Source of the DNA: Prevotella sp.
GTDB lineage: Bacteria; Bacteroidota; Bacteroidia; Bacteroidales; Bacteroidaceae
Assembly: GCA_017964785.1 (NCBI GenBank)
Contig: JAGCRH010000025.1
Location: forward strand, 1-39,998
Length of the DNA stretch: 39,998 bases
Direction of reading: 5' to 3'
How positions within the stretch are numbered: position 1 is the first letter of the stretch; each line of letters starts with the position of its first letter. A model generated the notes under the pieces. It was not told the DNA's origin, ran no database searches, and saw nothing but the letters and a program-made list of their open reading frames with translations. Below, piece after piece: positions 25,001-32,329 of this stretch. Position numbers and translations under genes: made by a program.

Positions 25001-25008
25001 ACGAATAG
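22006..25008 (+). CDS. Receiver-like / PEP-pyruvate-binding (PPDK_N) domain protein
   Basis: A 1000-residue cytoplasmic protein. Two receiver-like folds come first: about 29-150 (NVLIVANPYDAF, TDIDLVICMPGN) and about 175-330, the second keeping an acidic pair (LLVEDN), a phosphoacceptor-like Asp (LGVISDTRFP) and a Lys (FHFIDKNS). The rest includes the nucleotide-binding PPDK_N domain of PEP synthase and pyruvate phosphate dikinase (GEGSLGGKGRGLAFL near 445, AVRSSSLLEDS near 539, PFAGIYSTY), ending in LYLLQIRPI. The mobile phosphohistidine and PEP-binding domains of those enzymes are absent. It is therefore not a complete PEP synthase; a signal-responsive phosphotransferase or ATP-binding regulator is plausible. 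Gaps to both neighbours are 3 bp. Confidence 0.82.
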   Translation: MAEASKIPQEWNQFYLKDVSFVNIMTRRIFNVLIVANPYDAFMLEDDGRIDEKIFDEYMELGMRYPPTFTQVSTTEEANEVLKTTDIDLVICMPGNADNDAFTVAREVKAAHPNIPCVVLTPFSHGITKRIENEDMSVFDYVFCWLGNTNLIMSIIKLLEDKMNIEHDIREAGVQMILLVEDNIRFYSSVLPNLYNYILAQSKRFSTEALNPHAAAQRKRGRPKVVLATNYEEAMAIYNKYHENTLGVISDTRFPMHSVRGRLSHVEEGDPEAGLKLLREIRRRDEYVPLILDSKETLNRAKAEAEGFHFIDKNSTKMNVDLHHLMEEHMGFGDFIFRDPKTKEEIFRVSSLKELQDNIFKIPNDSMLYHVSRNHMSRWLCARAIFPVSAFLKHVTWHKLQDVDAHRQIIFDAIVQYRRMKNIGVVAVFDRLKFDHYSHFARIGEGSLGGKGRGLAFLDRIIKRHPELNQFEGAEVSIPKTVVLCTDFFDEFMEKNNLYPIALSDAPDEEILKHFLRAQLPDSLIADFFTFFDAVKSPIAVRSSSLLEDSHYQPFAGIYSTYMIPYLDDKYEMLRMLACAIKGVYASVYYKDSKAYMLATQNVIDQEKMAVILQEVVGKRYGDLYYPNFSGVLRSLNYYPIGDEKAEEGIASLALGLGKYIVDGGQTLRVSPYHPTQVLQTSEMETALSETQTRFYALDMSHVGGDFKVDDGFNIKSLRVKQADADGSLNYIASTYDPVDQLIRDGLYEGGRKIISFCGVLQQGIFPLPELLQMAQKYGSEEMRRPVEIELAGNLNADKTGTLYLLQIRPIVDSKQVLDEDLQKIPDAECLLRSNNSLGHGISEDVFDVVYVKTDEDFTAANNPTIASEIERINSRFLDEDKNYVLIGPGRWGSSDYWLGIPVKWPHISAARVIVETGLKNYHVDPSQGTHFFQNLTSFGVGYFTINTYTGDGIFQKEVLDAMPAVEETEYVRHVRFEMPLKIMMDGKKQTGVVLLPTNE

Positions 25009-25011
25009 TCT

Positions 25012-26148
25012 ATGAATCTGAACCTCACATCAACGATCAAGATGCCTGACCACGCATTACGACGTCAGGTCATCGAACTATGCAACAAGACTGGCAAGCC
25101 TGTGCTGAAGTTGTCAACAAAGGATTATGAAGACAATGGCCTCGGACACCTTGTGGAACAGTTTGGCGGACAGGCAGGACTGGTGAATATCGAGGTATTC
25201 AACGAGTTGCAGCACACCATCACGGGATGGCCTGGCGGCAAGCCGAATGCCGACGACTCCACCCGTCCGGAACGGGCACTGCCTTATCCCAAGCGTGTCA
25301 TCGTCTTTTCACCCCATCCAGACGATGATGTCATCTCCATGGGTGGTACCATCCGTCGTCTCATGCAACAGGGGCACGATGTGCATATCGCCTACGAAAC
25401 CTCAGGTAACATCGCCGTAGCAGATGAGGAGGTGCGCCTTTACATGCACTTCATCAACGGCTTCAACCAACTCTTTGCCAATGGCTCCGACGAGGTCATT
25501 AAGATCCGTTACAGTGAGATTATGAGTTATATTAAACAGAAGGCCGAAAGTGATCTCGACAACCGTGCTATCCTCACCGTCAAAGGATTGATCCGTCGCG
25601 GTGAGGCACGTAATGCCTGTGGCTACAATGGTATTCATAAGGATCATATCCACTTCCTTGACCTGCCCTTCTACGAGAGTGGGAAGATAGAAAAACTGCC
25701 AGTCAGCGAACAGGATGTCCGTATTGTTCAGGCACTCATCGCCGATATCCAGCCCCATCAGATTTATGTTGCTGCCGACCTGGCCGATCCGCACGGCACT
25801 CACCGCAAATGCACCGATGTAGTATTGGCGGCGATTGAGGAAGAGAAGGATAATAATGCTTCTTGGCTCGACGACTGCCGTGTGTGGATGTATCGTGGGG
25901 CATGGTCGGAGTGGGATGTCGCCGACATCGAGATGTGCGTACCTATGTCACCTGAGGAACTCCGGGAGAAACGGAATGCCATCCTCCGTCATCAGAGTCA
26001 GATGGAGAGTGCACCCTTCCTCGGCAACGATGAACGTCTCTTCTGGCAACGGGCTCAGGATCGCAACCGCGATACTGCCCGCCGCTACGATAGTCTCGGA
26101 CTTGCCTGCTACGAGGCGATGGAAGCGTTTGTAGAGTACAAGTTTTAG
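25012..26148 (+). CDS. PIG-L-type deacetylase, stand-alone C-terminal half of the Bacteroidales NagB-like fusion
   Basis: A 378-residue protein with the PIG-L/LmbE zinc deacetylase core. The motif SPHPDDDVISMGG near 99 supplies two zinc ligands and the catalytic Asp, and ADPHGTHRKC near 259 supplies the third ligand. The segment HTITGWPGGKPNADD before it and MESAPFLGNDERLFWQR near the end are, as I recall, features of ~660-residue Bacteroidales 'glucosamine-6-phosphate deaminase' proteins, whose N-terminal half is NagB. That half is absent here. The likely substrates are N-acetylglucosamine derivatives, which fits the hexosaminidase gene that follows. The gap before GH20 consists of a TTTATAG-like repeat. 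Confidence 0.82.
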   Translation: MNLNLTSTIKMPDHALRRQVIELCNKTGKPVLKLSTKDYEDNGLGHLVEQFGGQAGLVNIEVFNELQHTITGWPGGKPNADDSTRPERALPYPKRVIVFSPHPDDDVISMGGTIRRLMQQGHDVHIAYETSGNIAVADEEVRLYMHFINGFNQLFANGSDEVIKIRYSEIMSYIKQKAESDLDNRAILTVKGLIRRGEARNACGYNGIHKDHIHFLDLPFYESGKIEKLPVSEQDVRIVQALIADIQPHQIYVAADLADPHGTHRKCTDVVLAAIEEEKDNNASWLDDCRVWMYRGAWSEWDVADIEMCVPMSPEELREKRNAILRHQSQMESAPFLGNDERLFWQRAQDRNRDTARRYDSLGLACYEAMEAFVEYKF

Positions 26149-26176
26149 TTTATAGTTTACTGTTTATAGTTTATAG
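26144..26176. repeat. Degenerate AGTTTAT tandem repeat between PIG-L and GH20 genes
   Basis: Four to five imperfect copies of AGTTTATAG/AGTTTACTG fill the whole 28-bp gap and overlap the end of the PIG-L gene. Confidence 0.75.
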
Positions 26177-27877
26177 ATGATTGCAAAGATGGATAGAAGG
26201 TCTCTGATAGGTTTATTATTCATTTGTTGTTTATCCGTTAGCCCGGCAATGGCGCAGTATGAAGTGGTGCCGCTGCCGCAGGATATCGGCTTGCAGCAAG
26301 GCGAACCGTTTGTGATTGATAATACCGTGCAGATTATCGCCCCCGATGATCTGCAGCGCGAGGCTGCCTTCCTGCAGTCCTATCTGAAGGATCTCACGTC
26401 CCTCACGCTACCCATCGCCAAGAAGCGTGATAATAAGGTGCGCTACATCAACCTGTCTGTTGCTCCGACAATCACCCCGTCTGAAGCATATCACCTCACC
26501 GTTAACCAGAAAGATATTTCTATCATCGGCGGTTCCGCTGCCGGTGTCTTCTATGGCATCCAGACATTGAGGAAGACGCTTGGCCTGAAGGTGACGAATG
26601 CTGCATTTCCTGCGGTTATCGTGAAAGATGCTCCGCGTTTCTCCTGGCGAGGGATGCATTTGGACTGCTCGCGTCACTTCTGGTCTGTCGATTTCATCAA
26701 GAAGTTCATCGACCTGTTGGCGCTACACAACATGAACGTGTTTCACTGGCACCTGACCGACGATCAAGGTTGGCGCATAGAAATCAGGAAATGGCCGAAA
26801 CTTACGGAAGTCGGTTCTCAGCGCTCAGGTACCATCATCGGCACCAATTCTGACCTTGACGACAACATTCCCTACGGTGGTTTCTACACGCAGGCTGAGG
26901 CTCGGGAGATTGTGCGCTATGCTGCCGAGCGTCATATCACCGTTGTTCCTGAGATCGACATGCCTGGTCACATGCTCGCTGCCCTCGCCAGTTATCCTGA
27001 ACTCGGCTGTACTGGTGGCCCTTATCAGGTGGGACATTATTGGGGTGTGTATAAGGATGTACTCTGCATAGGAAATCCTAAAGTCTATGAGTTTGTCCAA
27101 GATGTGCTCACAGAGATCATGGATATCTTCCCCTCCGAGGTCATTCACATCGGTGGCGACGAGGCTCCTTCAGACCGTTGGCAGCAGTGTGAGAAGTGTA
27201 AGGATGCCTACCTTAAAGATGTCCTTGAAGGTAGGCTCGGTGCGGATATGACGAGTGTACGGGAAATGCCGATGACGAGTGTACGGGAAATGCCGATGTT
27301 CACCATTAGCGCAAGATATCAGGGACTCTTCACCCGTCGCATCTTCAACTTTCTCGCCTCGAAAGGCCGTCGTGCCTTGGGTTGGGACGAGATTCTCGAC
27401 GGTAGTCCCCGTAATGCGATGATCATGTCGTGGCGAGGTACGGAGGGTGGCGCAAAGGCTGCCGCAACAGGTCACGATGTCATCATGACACCTACTTCGT
27501 ATTGTTACTTCGACTACCAGCAGGTGGAGGACACGCAGTTCGAACCCAGTCGTTGCAGTGGTTTCATCCCCATTGAGAAAGTCTATAACTTTGACCCTGC
27601 CCCCGACTACCTTTCCGAGGTGGCTCGCAGTCATATCCTGGGTGTGCAGGCCAATCTCTGGACAGAGTATATGACCAGCGAGAGTATGGTCGAGTATCAG
27701 GCCCTGCCGCGTATGTCGGCCCTTGCCGAAGTGCAGTGGACACAGCCCGGGCGGAAGGACTATAATGCCTTCTGGCTACGTCTCACACGTCTTACGAAAC
27801 TTTTCGAACTGTATCATTACACTTACGCCAAGCATCTCTGGCCCGAGCGTCAGATACCTAACCGTTGGCAGTTCTAA
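26177..27877 (+). CDS. Beta-N-acetylhexosaminidase, glycoside hydrolase family 20
   Basis: A 566-residue secreted enzyme with signal peptide (LIGLLFICCLSVSPAMAQ). An N-terminal GH20b domain spans about 25-145 and the catalytic TIM barrel follows (FSWRGMHLDCSRHFW, NVFHWHLTDDQGWRIEI, VVPEIDMPGHMLA). The catalytic pair is in HIGGDEAP near 323; LGWDEIL and a C-terminal WTEYMTSESMVEYQALPR are also present. It removes terminal GlcNAc or GalNAc from glycans, acting in the periplasm or at the surface. After CEKCK a segment not usual in the family contains a tandem 8-residue duplication (MTSVREMP twice). The ATG at 26192 is a possible alternative start. Confidence 0.92.
   Translation: MIAKMDRRSLIGLLFICCLSVSPAMAQYEVVPLPQDIGLQQGEPFVIDNTVQIIAPDDLQREAAFLQSYLKDLTSLTLPIAKKRDNKVRYINLSVAPTITPSEAYHLTVNQKDISIIGGSAAGVFYGIQTLRKTLGLKVTNAAFPAVIVKDAPRFSWRGMHLDCSRHFWSVDFIKKFIDLLALHNMNVFHWHLTDDQGWRIEIRKWPKLTEVGSQRSGTIIGTNSDLDDNIPYGGFYTQAEAREIVRYAAERHITVVPEIDMPGHMLAALASYPELGCTGGPYQVGHYWGVYKDVLCIGNPKVYEFVQDVLTEIMDIFPSEVIHIGGDEAPSDRWQQCEKCKDAYLKDVLEGRLGADMTSVREMPMTSVREMPMFTISARYQGLFTRRIFNFLASKGRRALGWDEILDGSPRNAMIMSWRGTEGGAKAAATGHDVIMTPTSYCYFDYQQVEDTQFEPSRCSGFIPIEKVYNFDPAPDYLSEVARSHILGVQANLWTEYMTSESMVEYQALPRMSALAEVQWTQPGRKDYNAFWLRLTRLTKLFELYHYTYAKHLWPERQIPNRWQF
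27248..27295. repeat. Perfect 24-bp tandem duplication inside the GH20 gene
   Basis: The unit beginning ATGACGAGTGTACGG occurs twice without mismatch (27248-27271, 27272-27295) and encodes MTSVREMP-MTSVREMP. The unit is a multiple of three, so the frame is kept. Confidence 0.95.
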
Positions 27878-27888
27878 CTCATAATTTA

Positions 27889-28884
27889 ATGGAACAGATT
27901 AACCCATATATCAAGCAGTTTCCCGAATTGTTTAAATGCAAGAAGGTGATGTACGTGCACGGCTTTGCCTCATCGGGGCAGAGCGGGACGGTGCGCCGCA
28001 TCCGGGAAGTACTGCCCAATGCCGAGGTGATTGCGCCCGACCTGCCCATCCGACCAGAAGAAGCGATGGCGTTGTTGCGTGATACATGCAGCAGGGAAAA
28101 ACCCGATCTCATCATCGGTACGTCAATGGGTGGCATGTATGCGGAGATGCTCTACGGCTACGACCGTATCCTAGTAAATCCTGCCTTGCAGATGGGTGAT
28201 ACGATGAAGGATCACGGGATGATAGGAGCACAGCACTTCCAGAACCCACGTCAAGACGGCGTGCAGGACTTCATGGTGACGAAGGCATTGGTGAAGGAAT
28301 ACAAGGAGATGACGGAGCAGTGCTTTGCGGGCATCAACGACGAGGAACGGCAACGCGTGTGGGGCCTCTTCGGCGATGAGGACACCACAGTGAACACCTA
28401 TGACCTGTTTCGTGAGCATTACCCGAAGGCCATCCGTTTCCACGGGGAGCACAGGATGAACGACCAGTCGTTTATGCACTCAGTGGTGCCGGTGATCCGT
28501 TGGATAGACGACAGGCAGGAGGGTAGGGAGCGTCCGATCATCTATATCAACGTGGCAACGCTCTTCGACAAATGGCAGAAGCCGATGAGTTCGGCGCAGA
28601 AGACCATCCGGATGCTGTTGGAGACCTACCAGTTGTTCTTCGTGGCACCCGCTCCTGTGGAGATTGAACAATATGCCTGGACGCTGAAACTGCTCTACGA
28701 CTACATCAATGTGCCTGCCTACGGGCATACTATCTTCACCAACCAAAAGCACCTGCTCTACGGCGACTATCTCATCGACACGGAGAAAACCGACGGAATG
28801 GCGACACTGATACGCTTCGGCAGCGACACCTTCAAGACGTGGGATGACATCGCGGTGTATTTCGAGCGTCTGGGCGGACAGTAA
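27889..28884 (+). CDS. YqiA-like alpha/beta-hydrolase fused to a degenerate HAD/NT5C-like domain
   Basis: A 331-residue protein from the ATG at 27889; a TTG start upstream would overlap GH20. Residues ~15-200 resemble YqiA/YcfP esterases: YVHGFASSGQSG near 21, the nucleophile elbow GTSMGGMYAE near 76, an Asp in GLFGDEDTTVN and a likely catalytic His in HGEHRMN. Residues ~215-325 resemble cytosolic 5'(3')-deoxyribonucleotidases (IIYINVATLFDKW, IFTNQKHLLYGDYLID, LIRFGSDTFKTWDDI). The HAD nucleophile motif, normally DxDGxL, reads NVATLF, so both catalytic aspartates are lost and this half cannot be a normal phosphatase. The C-terminal assignment is moderate in confidence. Confidence 0.72.
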   Translation: MEQINPYIKQFPELFKCKKVMYVHGFASSGQSGTVRRIREVLPNAEVIAPDLPIRPEEAMALLRDTCSREKPDLIIGTSMGGMYAEMLYGYDRILVNPALQMGDTMKDHGMIGAQHFQNPRQDGVQDFMVTKALVKEYKEMTEQCFAGINDEERQRVWGLFGDEDTTVNTYDLFREHYPKAIRFHGEHRMNDQSFMHSVVPVIRWIDDRQEGRERPIIYINVATLFDKWQKPMSSAQKTIRMLLETYQLFFVAPAPVEIEQYAWTLKLLYDYINVPAYGHTIFTNQKHLLYGDYLIDTEKTDGMATLIRFGSDTFKTWDDIAVYFERLGGQ

Positions 28885-28936
28885 GGAAACCAAATAGTAA
28901 TTAACAATATGTCTAACTCTTTAAAAACAAATGACA

Positions 28937-29611
28937 ATGAAAAAGTATTTTGCTGAAATGGTGGGCACGATGGTGCTCGTGTTGATGGGCTGCGGCGTCG
29001 CCGTGAGTCTGGGTTGTGATCCTGTAAACAACATTCCTGCTGTGGTAGGTACGGCTTTTGCCTTTGGACTGGCAGTGGTGGCTATGGCTTATACCATTGG
29101 CGGTATCAGTGGCTGTCACATCAATCCCGCCATCACGCTGGGCTGCTTCCTCAGTGGTCGTATGAGTAGTAAGGATTGTGGCATGTATATGCTCTTCCAG
29201 GTGATTGGTGCTTTCATCGGTTCCCTGCTGTTGTATATCCTCACTGAGAATGTTCCAGGCCTCGATGGTACTGGTGCCAACGATTTGCAGGCCAATGTGA
29301 GTATGCTGGGCGGACTCCTGGCAGAGATCATCTTCACCTGTGTGTTTGTACTTGTCGTTCTGGGTGCAACCGCCAAGACCAACGGCGCTACCAACAATTT
29401 TGCCGGACTGGCCATCGGTCTGTCGCTCATTCTGGTTCACCTGGTCTGCATCCGCTATACCGGTACATCGGTTAATCCCGCCCGTTCCATTGCTCCCGCT
29501 ATCTTCGAAGGTGGCACGGCGCTGGCTAACCTGTGGATATTCATTGTTGGTCCGTTTGTGGGTGGTGCACTGGCTGCCGGCATCTGGAAAGTCATCGACA
29601 CGGAAAAGTAG
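28937..29611 (+). CDS. aqpZ: Aquaporin Z-type water channel (MIP family)
   Basis: A ~224-residue channel with six membrane segments and both NPA boxes (CHINPAITLG and TSVNPARSIAPA). An Arg follows the second box, and the small residues of the AqpZ-type selectivity region are present, so water rather than glycerol is the likely cargo. The ATG at 28937 gives MKKYFAEMVGT; an ATG two codons earlier is also possible. It is the last gene before the 29624-29663 hairpin, which probably terminates the operon. The 46-bp gap after the esterase gene leaves room for a weak promoter, but none is obvious. Confidence 0.9.
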   Translation: MKKYFAEMVGTMVLVLMGCGVAVSLGCDPVNNIPAVVGTAFAFGLAVVAMAYTIGGISGCHINPAITLGCFLSGRMSSKDCGMYMLFQVIGAFIGSLLLYILTENVPGLDGTGANDLQANVSMLGGLLAEIIFTCVFVLVVLGATAKTNGATNNFAGLAIGLSLILVHLVCIRYTGTSVNPARSIAPAIFEGGTALANLWIFIVGPFVGGALAAGIWKVIDTEK

Positions 29612-29623
29612 TCGTTGAGAAAC

Positions 29624-29673
29624 AAAAAATCCCCGAAAGTTGATTGGCTTTCGGGGATTTTTTTGTACCTTTG
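29624..29673 (+). promoter_or_regulatory. Composite terminator hairpin / promoter between aqpZ and tolC
   Basis: A 16-bp perfect stem (29624-29639 with 29648-29663) with an 8-nt loop (TTGATTGG) and a T tract forms an intrinsic terminator for aqpZ. The loop's TTG (29644-29646), the 3' arm as a 19-bp spacer, and TACCTTTG (29666-29673) form a consensus promoter for the efflux operon. Confidence 0.8.
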
Positions 29674-29705
29674 CAGCGCAAAAAGATATTATCAAAAAAG
29701 AAATA

Positions 29706-31040
29706 ATGAAGAAACTTGTTTTATTGACGGGAATGATGCTGGCTGTGGGCTCTGCCTTCGCGCAGAAGCAGTGGTCGCTGCAGGACTGCATTGACTATGC
29801 ACTGGCCAACAACATCACCCTGAAAAAGTCGCAACTCCAAAAGGAGAGTGCGACGGAAGACCTGAAAGGTGCCAAGGCGGCATTGTTGCCCTCTGTGAGT
29901 GCCTCAACCAACCAGAGTCTGGGCTACCAGCCATGGAAAGATACAGGCATGATGACCGTGACCAACGGTGTGGTGAATTCGAACGTGAAGAAGACCTCGT
30001 ACAATGGCAACTACTCCGTGAACGGACAGTGGACCGTCTGGAACGGTGGACGTAACACCAAGACGGTGACGCTGGACCAGTTGGCTGAGCAACAGGCCGA
30101 CTTGCAAATGCAGGAGACGGCGAACAGTATCCAGGAGCGTATCGCTCAAATCTTCGCCCAGATACTCTATTTGGACGAGAGTGTGAAGGTCAGTCAGCAG
30201 ACATTGGAAACCAGCAAGAAGAACGAGGAACGCGGACAGGAGATGCTGAACGTGGGTAAGATGTCGAAGGCCGACCTGGCCCAACTTACCTCACAGCGCG
30301 CTAACGACGAGTATGGCATTGTAGAGACGCAGAGTCAGTTGCTGAACTACAAACTCCAACTAAAGCAACTCTTGGAGATTACCGATGAACAAGACTTCGA
30401 TGTGAAGATTCCCGAGATTACTGAGGCCCAGATACTCTCCGATATTCCCGCCTTGCAGGCTGTCTATGAGCAGGCCCTGCTGAGTCGTCCGGAGTTGGAA
30501 CGCTCGCGCTTAGCCATCAAGAGTAGCGACGTGAGTCTCGGCATTGCCAAGGCAGGCTGGATGCCCAGCGTGAGTCTGACGGGCGGTGTGACCACCTCGA
30601 CTAACTCATTGAGTAACGACGGATGGGGTTCGCAGATGAAGACCAACGTGAATACCAGTGTGGGGGTAGGTGTGAGTGTGCCTATCTATGATGCCCGTTC
30701 GACGAAGACCGCCGTGAATAAAGCGAAGATACAGCAGTTGCAGGCTCAACTCGACTTACAGGATCAGCAGAAAACGCTTTACAGCGATATCCAGCAGTAC
30801 TGGCTTAACGCCACGACAAACCAGATGAAGTACAAGGCATCGATGAGCAGTGTGGAGAGTGCACAGATGAGTTACGACCTGCTGTCGGAGCAGTTCCGTT
30901 TGGGATTGAAGAACATTGTGGAACTGTTGGCAGGCAAAGACAATTTGTTACAGGCTCAGCAGAACCAGTTGCAGTCGAAGTACCAGACCATCTACAACAA
31001 GCAGATGCTGGATTTTTACAGAACCGGAGAAATCAAATAA
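29706..31040 (+). CDS. TolC-family outer-membrane efflux protein
   Basis: A 444-residue protein from the ATG at 29706; an upstream in-frame start lies before the promoter and is rejected. The signal peptide is MKKLVLLTGMMLAVGSAFAQ. The mature protein begins WSLQDCIDYALANNITLKKS, the standard start of the TolC repeat, and consists of two OEP repeats of long coiled-coil helices (AEQQADLQMQETANSIQERI; LDLQDQQKTLYSDIQQYW). It forms the outer-membrane tunnel of a tripartite pump whose adaptor, ATPase and permease follow. It is the first gene of a six-gene operon. Confidence 0.9.
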   Translation: MKKLVLLTGMMLAVGSAFAQKQWSLQDCIDYALANNITLKKSQLQKESATEDLKGAKAALLPSVSASTNQSLGYQPWKDTGMMTVTNGVVNSNVKKTSYNGNYSVNGQWTVWNGGRNTKTVTLDQLAEQQADLQMQETANSIQERIAQIFAQILYLDESVKVSQQTLETSKKNEERGQEMLNVGKMSKADLAQLTSQRANDEYGIVETQSQLLNYKLQLKQLLEITDEQDFDVKIPEITEAQILSDIPALQAVYEQALLSRPELERSRLAIKSSDVSLGIAKAGWMPSVSLTGGVTTSTNSLSNDGWGSQMKTNVNTSVGVGVSVPIYDARSTKTAVNKAKIQQLQAQLDLQDQQKTLYSDIQQYWLNATTNQMKYKASMSSVESAQMSYDLLSEQFRLGLKNIVELLAGKDNLLQAQQNQLQSKYQTIYNKQMLDFYRTGEIK

Positions 31041-31063
31041 AGGTAAAAAAGTAAAAAGAAGAT

Positions 31064-32317
31064 ATGAAGAAGATTGGAAAGAAAGGATGGATTGCCATCG
31101 CCGTGATCGTTGTGATCATCCTCGCCGTATGGAAATGCTCGGGAGGTAAGAAGGAAGAGAAGGTAACGTTTGAGACAGCCAAGGTAGAGAAAGGAAATAT
31201 CCAGACCTCTATCACCGCCACAGGTACTATTGAACCCGTGACCAGCGTCACCGTAGGTACCCAGGTGTCAGGTATCGTGAGTCGTCTTTATGTAGACTAC
31301 AACTCCGTGGTGAAGCGCGGACAGGTAATTGCCGAACTAGACCGTACCAACCTCATCAGTGAGTTGAATGCCCAGAAGGCCAGTCTGGCCTCGGCACAGA
31401 GTTCACTGAACTATCAGGAGAGTAACTTTAAGCGTTATCAGACCCTCTACGACAAGGGACTGGTGAGTGCTGACGAGTTTGAGAGTGCCTGTTTGCAGTA
31501 TCAGCAGGCCAAGGAGCAGGTGGCACAGTCGCGTGAGAGTGTGCAGCGTGCCCAGACAAACCTCGGCTATGCCACCATCACCTCGCCGATTGACGGTGTG
31601 GTGCTGTCGAAGTCGGTGGAGGAAGGTCAGACGGTGGCTGCCTCGTTCAATACCCCGGAACTGTTTACCATTGCCCAGGACCTGACAAACATGCGTGTCA
31701 TTGCCGACATCGACGAGGCTGACATCGGTGGCGTCAAGGAGGGTCAGCGTGTAGCGTTCACCGTCGATGCCTTCCCCGAAGACACCTTTGAGGGAAATGT
31801 GACACAGGTGCGCCAGCAGGCTACAACAGAAAGTAATGTGGTGACCTACGAGGTGGTGATCAGTGCCCCCAACGTAGACTTGAAACTGAAACCCGGACTG
31901 ACAGCCAATGTGACTATTTTTACGTTGGAGAAAAACGATGTACTCACTGTACCTGCCAAGGCTTTGCGTTTCCAACCCAATGAGGCACTGTTGAAAGATG
32001 GACAGACCATCGAGGACTGTGAGGGTATGCGTAAGGTATGGACTCTGGAGGGTAATGTGTTCAAGGCTCACAAGGTGGAGACTGGTACCACCAACGGTGT
32101 GATGACGGAGATTATCGGTGGTATCGCCGAGGGTACGGAGGTGCTGACAGACTTCGAGATTTCCGGTGGTGAGATGGCTATGCCGCAAAGCACACAGGGA
32201 CAGAACCCCTTCATGCCGCGTCCGGGAAATAGGAACAGGAACGCCCAAGGCGGACAGGCTGGTCAGGGCGGACAGAGCAGTAACGGCGGCGCACAGGCCC
32301 CAAGAAGACCACAATAG
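31064..32317 (+). CDS. MacA-like periplasmic adaptor (membrane fusion protein)
   Basis: A 417-residue protein with one N-terminal membrane helix (WIAIAVIVVIILAVWKCSG). The order is a lipoyl-type domain (ATGTIEPVTSVTVGTQVSG), a coiled-coil hairpin (SALSSAQ-like region LASAQSSLNYQESNFKRYQ), the second lipoyl half (ATITSPIDGVVLSKSVEEGQ), then beta-barrel and membrane-proximal domains. The ~35-residue tail is Gly/Asn/Gln-rich. It bridges the MacB-like permease and TolC. The spacer before it (31041-31063) contains a GGTAAAAAAGTAAAAAG repeat related to that inside the DUF4831 gene. Confidence 0.9.
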   Translation: MKKIGKKGWIAIAVIVVIILAVWKCSGGKKEEKVTFETAKVEKGNIQTSITATGTIEPVTSVTVGTQVSGIVSRLYVDYNSVVKRGQVIAELDRTNLISELNAQKASLASAQSSLNYQESNFKRYQTLYDKGLVSADEFESACLQYQQAKEQVAQSRESVQRAQTNLGYATITSPIDGVVLSKSVEEGQTVAASFNTPELFTIAQDLTNMRVIADIDEADIGGVKEGQRVAFTVDAFPEDTFEGNVTQVRQQATTESNVVTYEVVISAPNVDLKLKPGLTANVTIFTLEKNDVLTVPAKALRFQPNEALLKDGQTIEDCEGMRKVWTLEGNVFKAHKVETGTTNGVMTEIIGGIAEGTEVLTDFEISGGEMAMPQSTQGQNPFMPRPGNRNRNAQGGQAGQGGQSSNGGAQAPRRPQ

Positions 32318-32329
32318 AAGTGAATAGTG

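Noticed and set aside
29640..29705. N-terminal extension of the TolC protein
   Set aside because: It would begin inside the terminator hairpin, before the promoter, and would bury the signal peptide.
28913..29791. 292-codon minus-strand frame covering the aquaporin and the hairpin
   Set aside because: It runs through a terminator-promoter element and antisense to a clear MIP-family gene.
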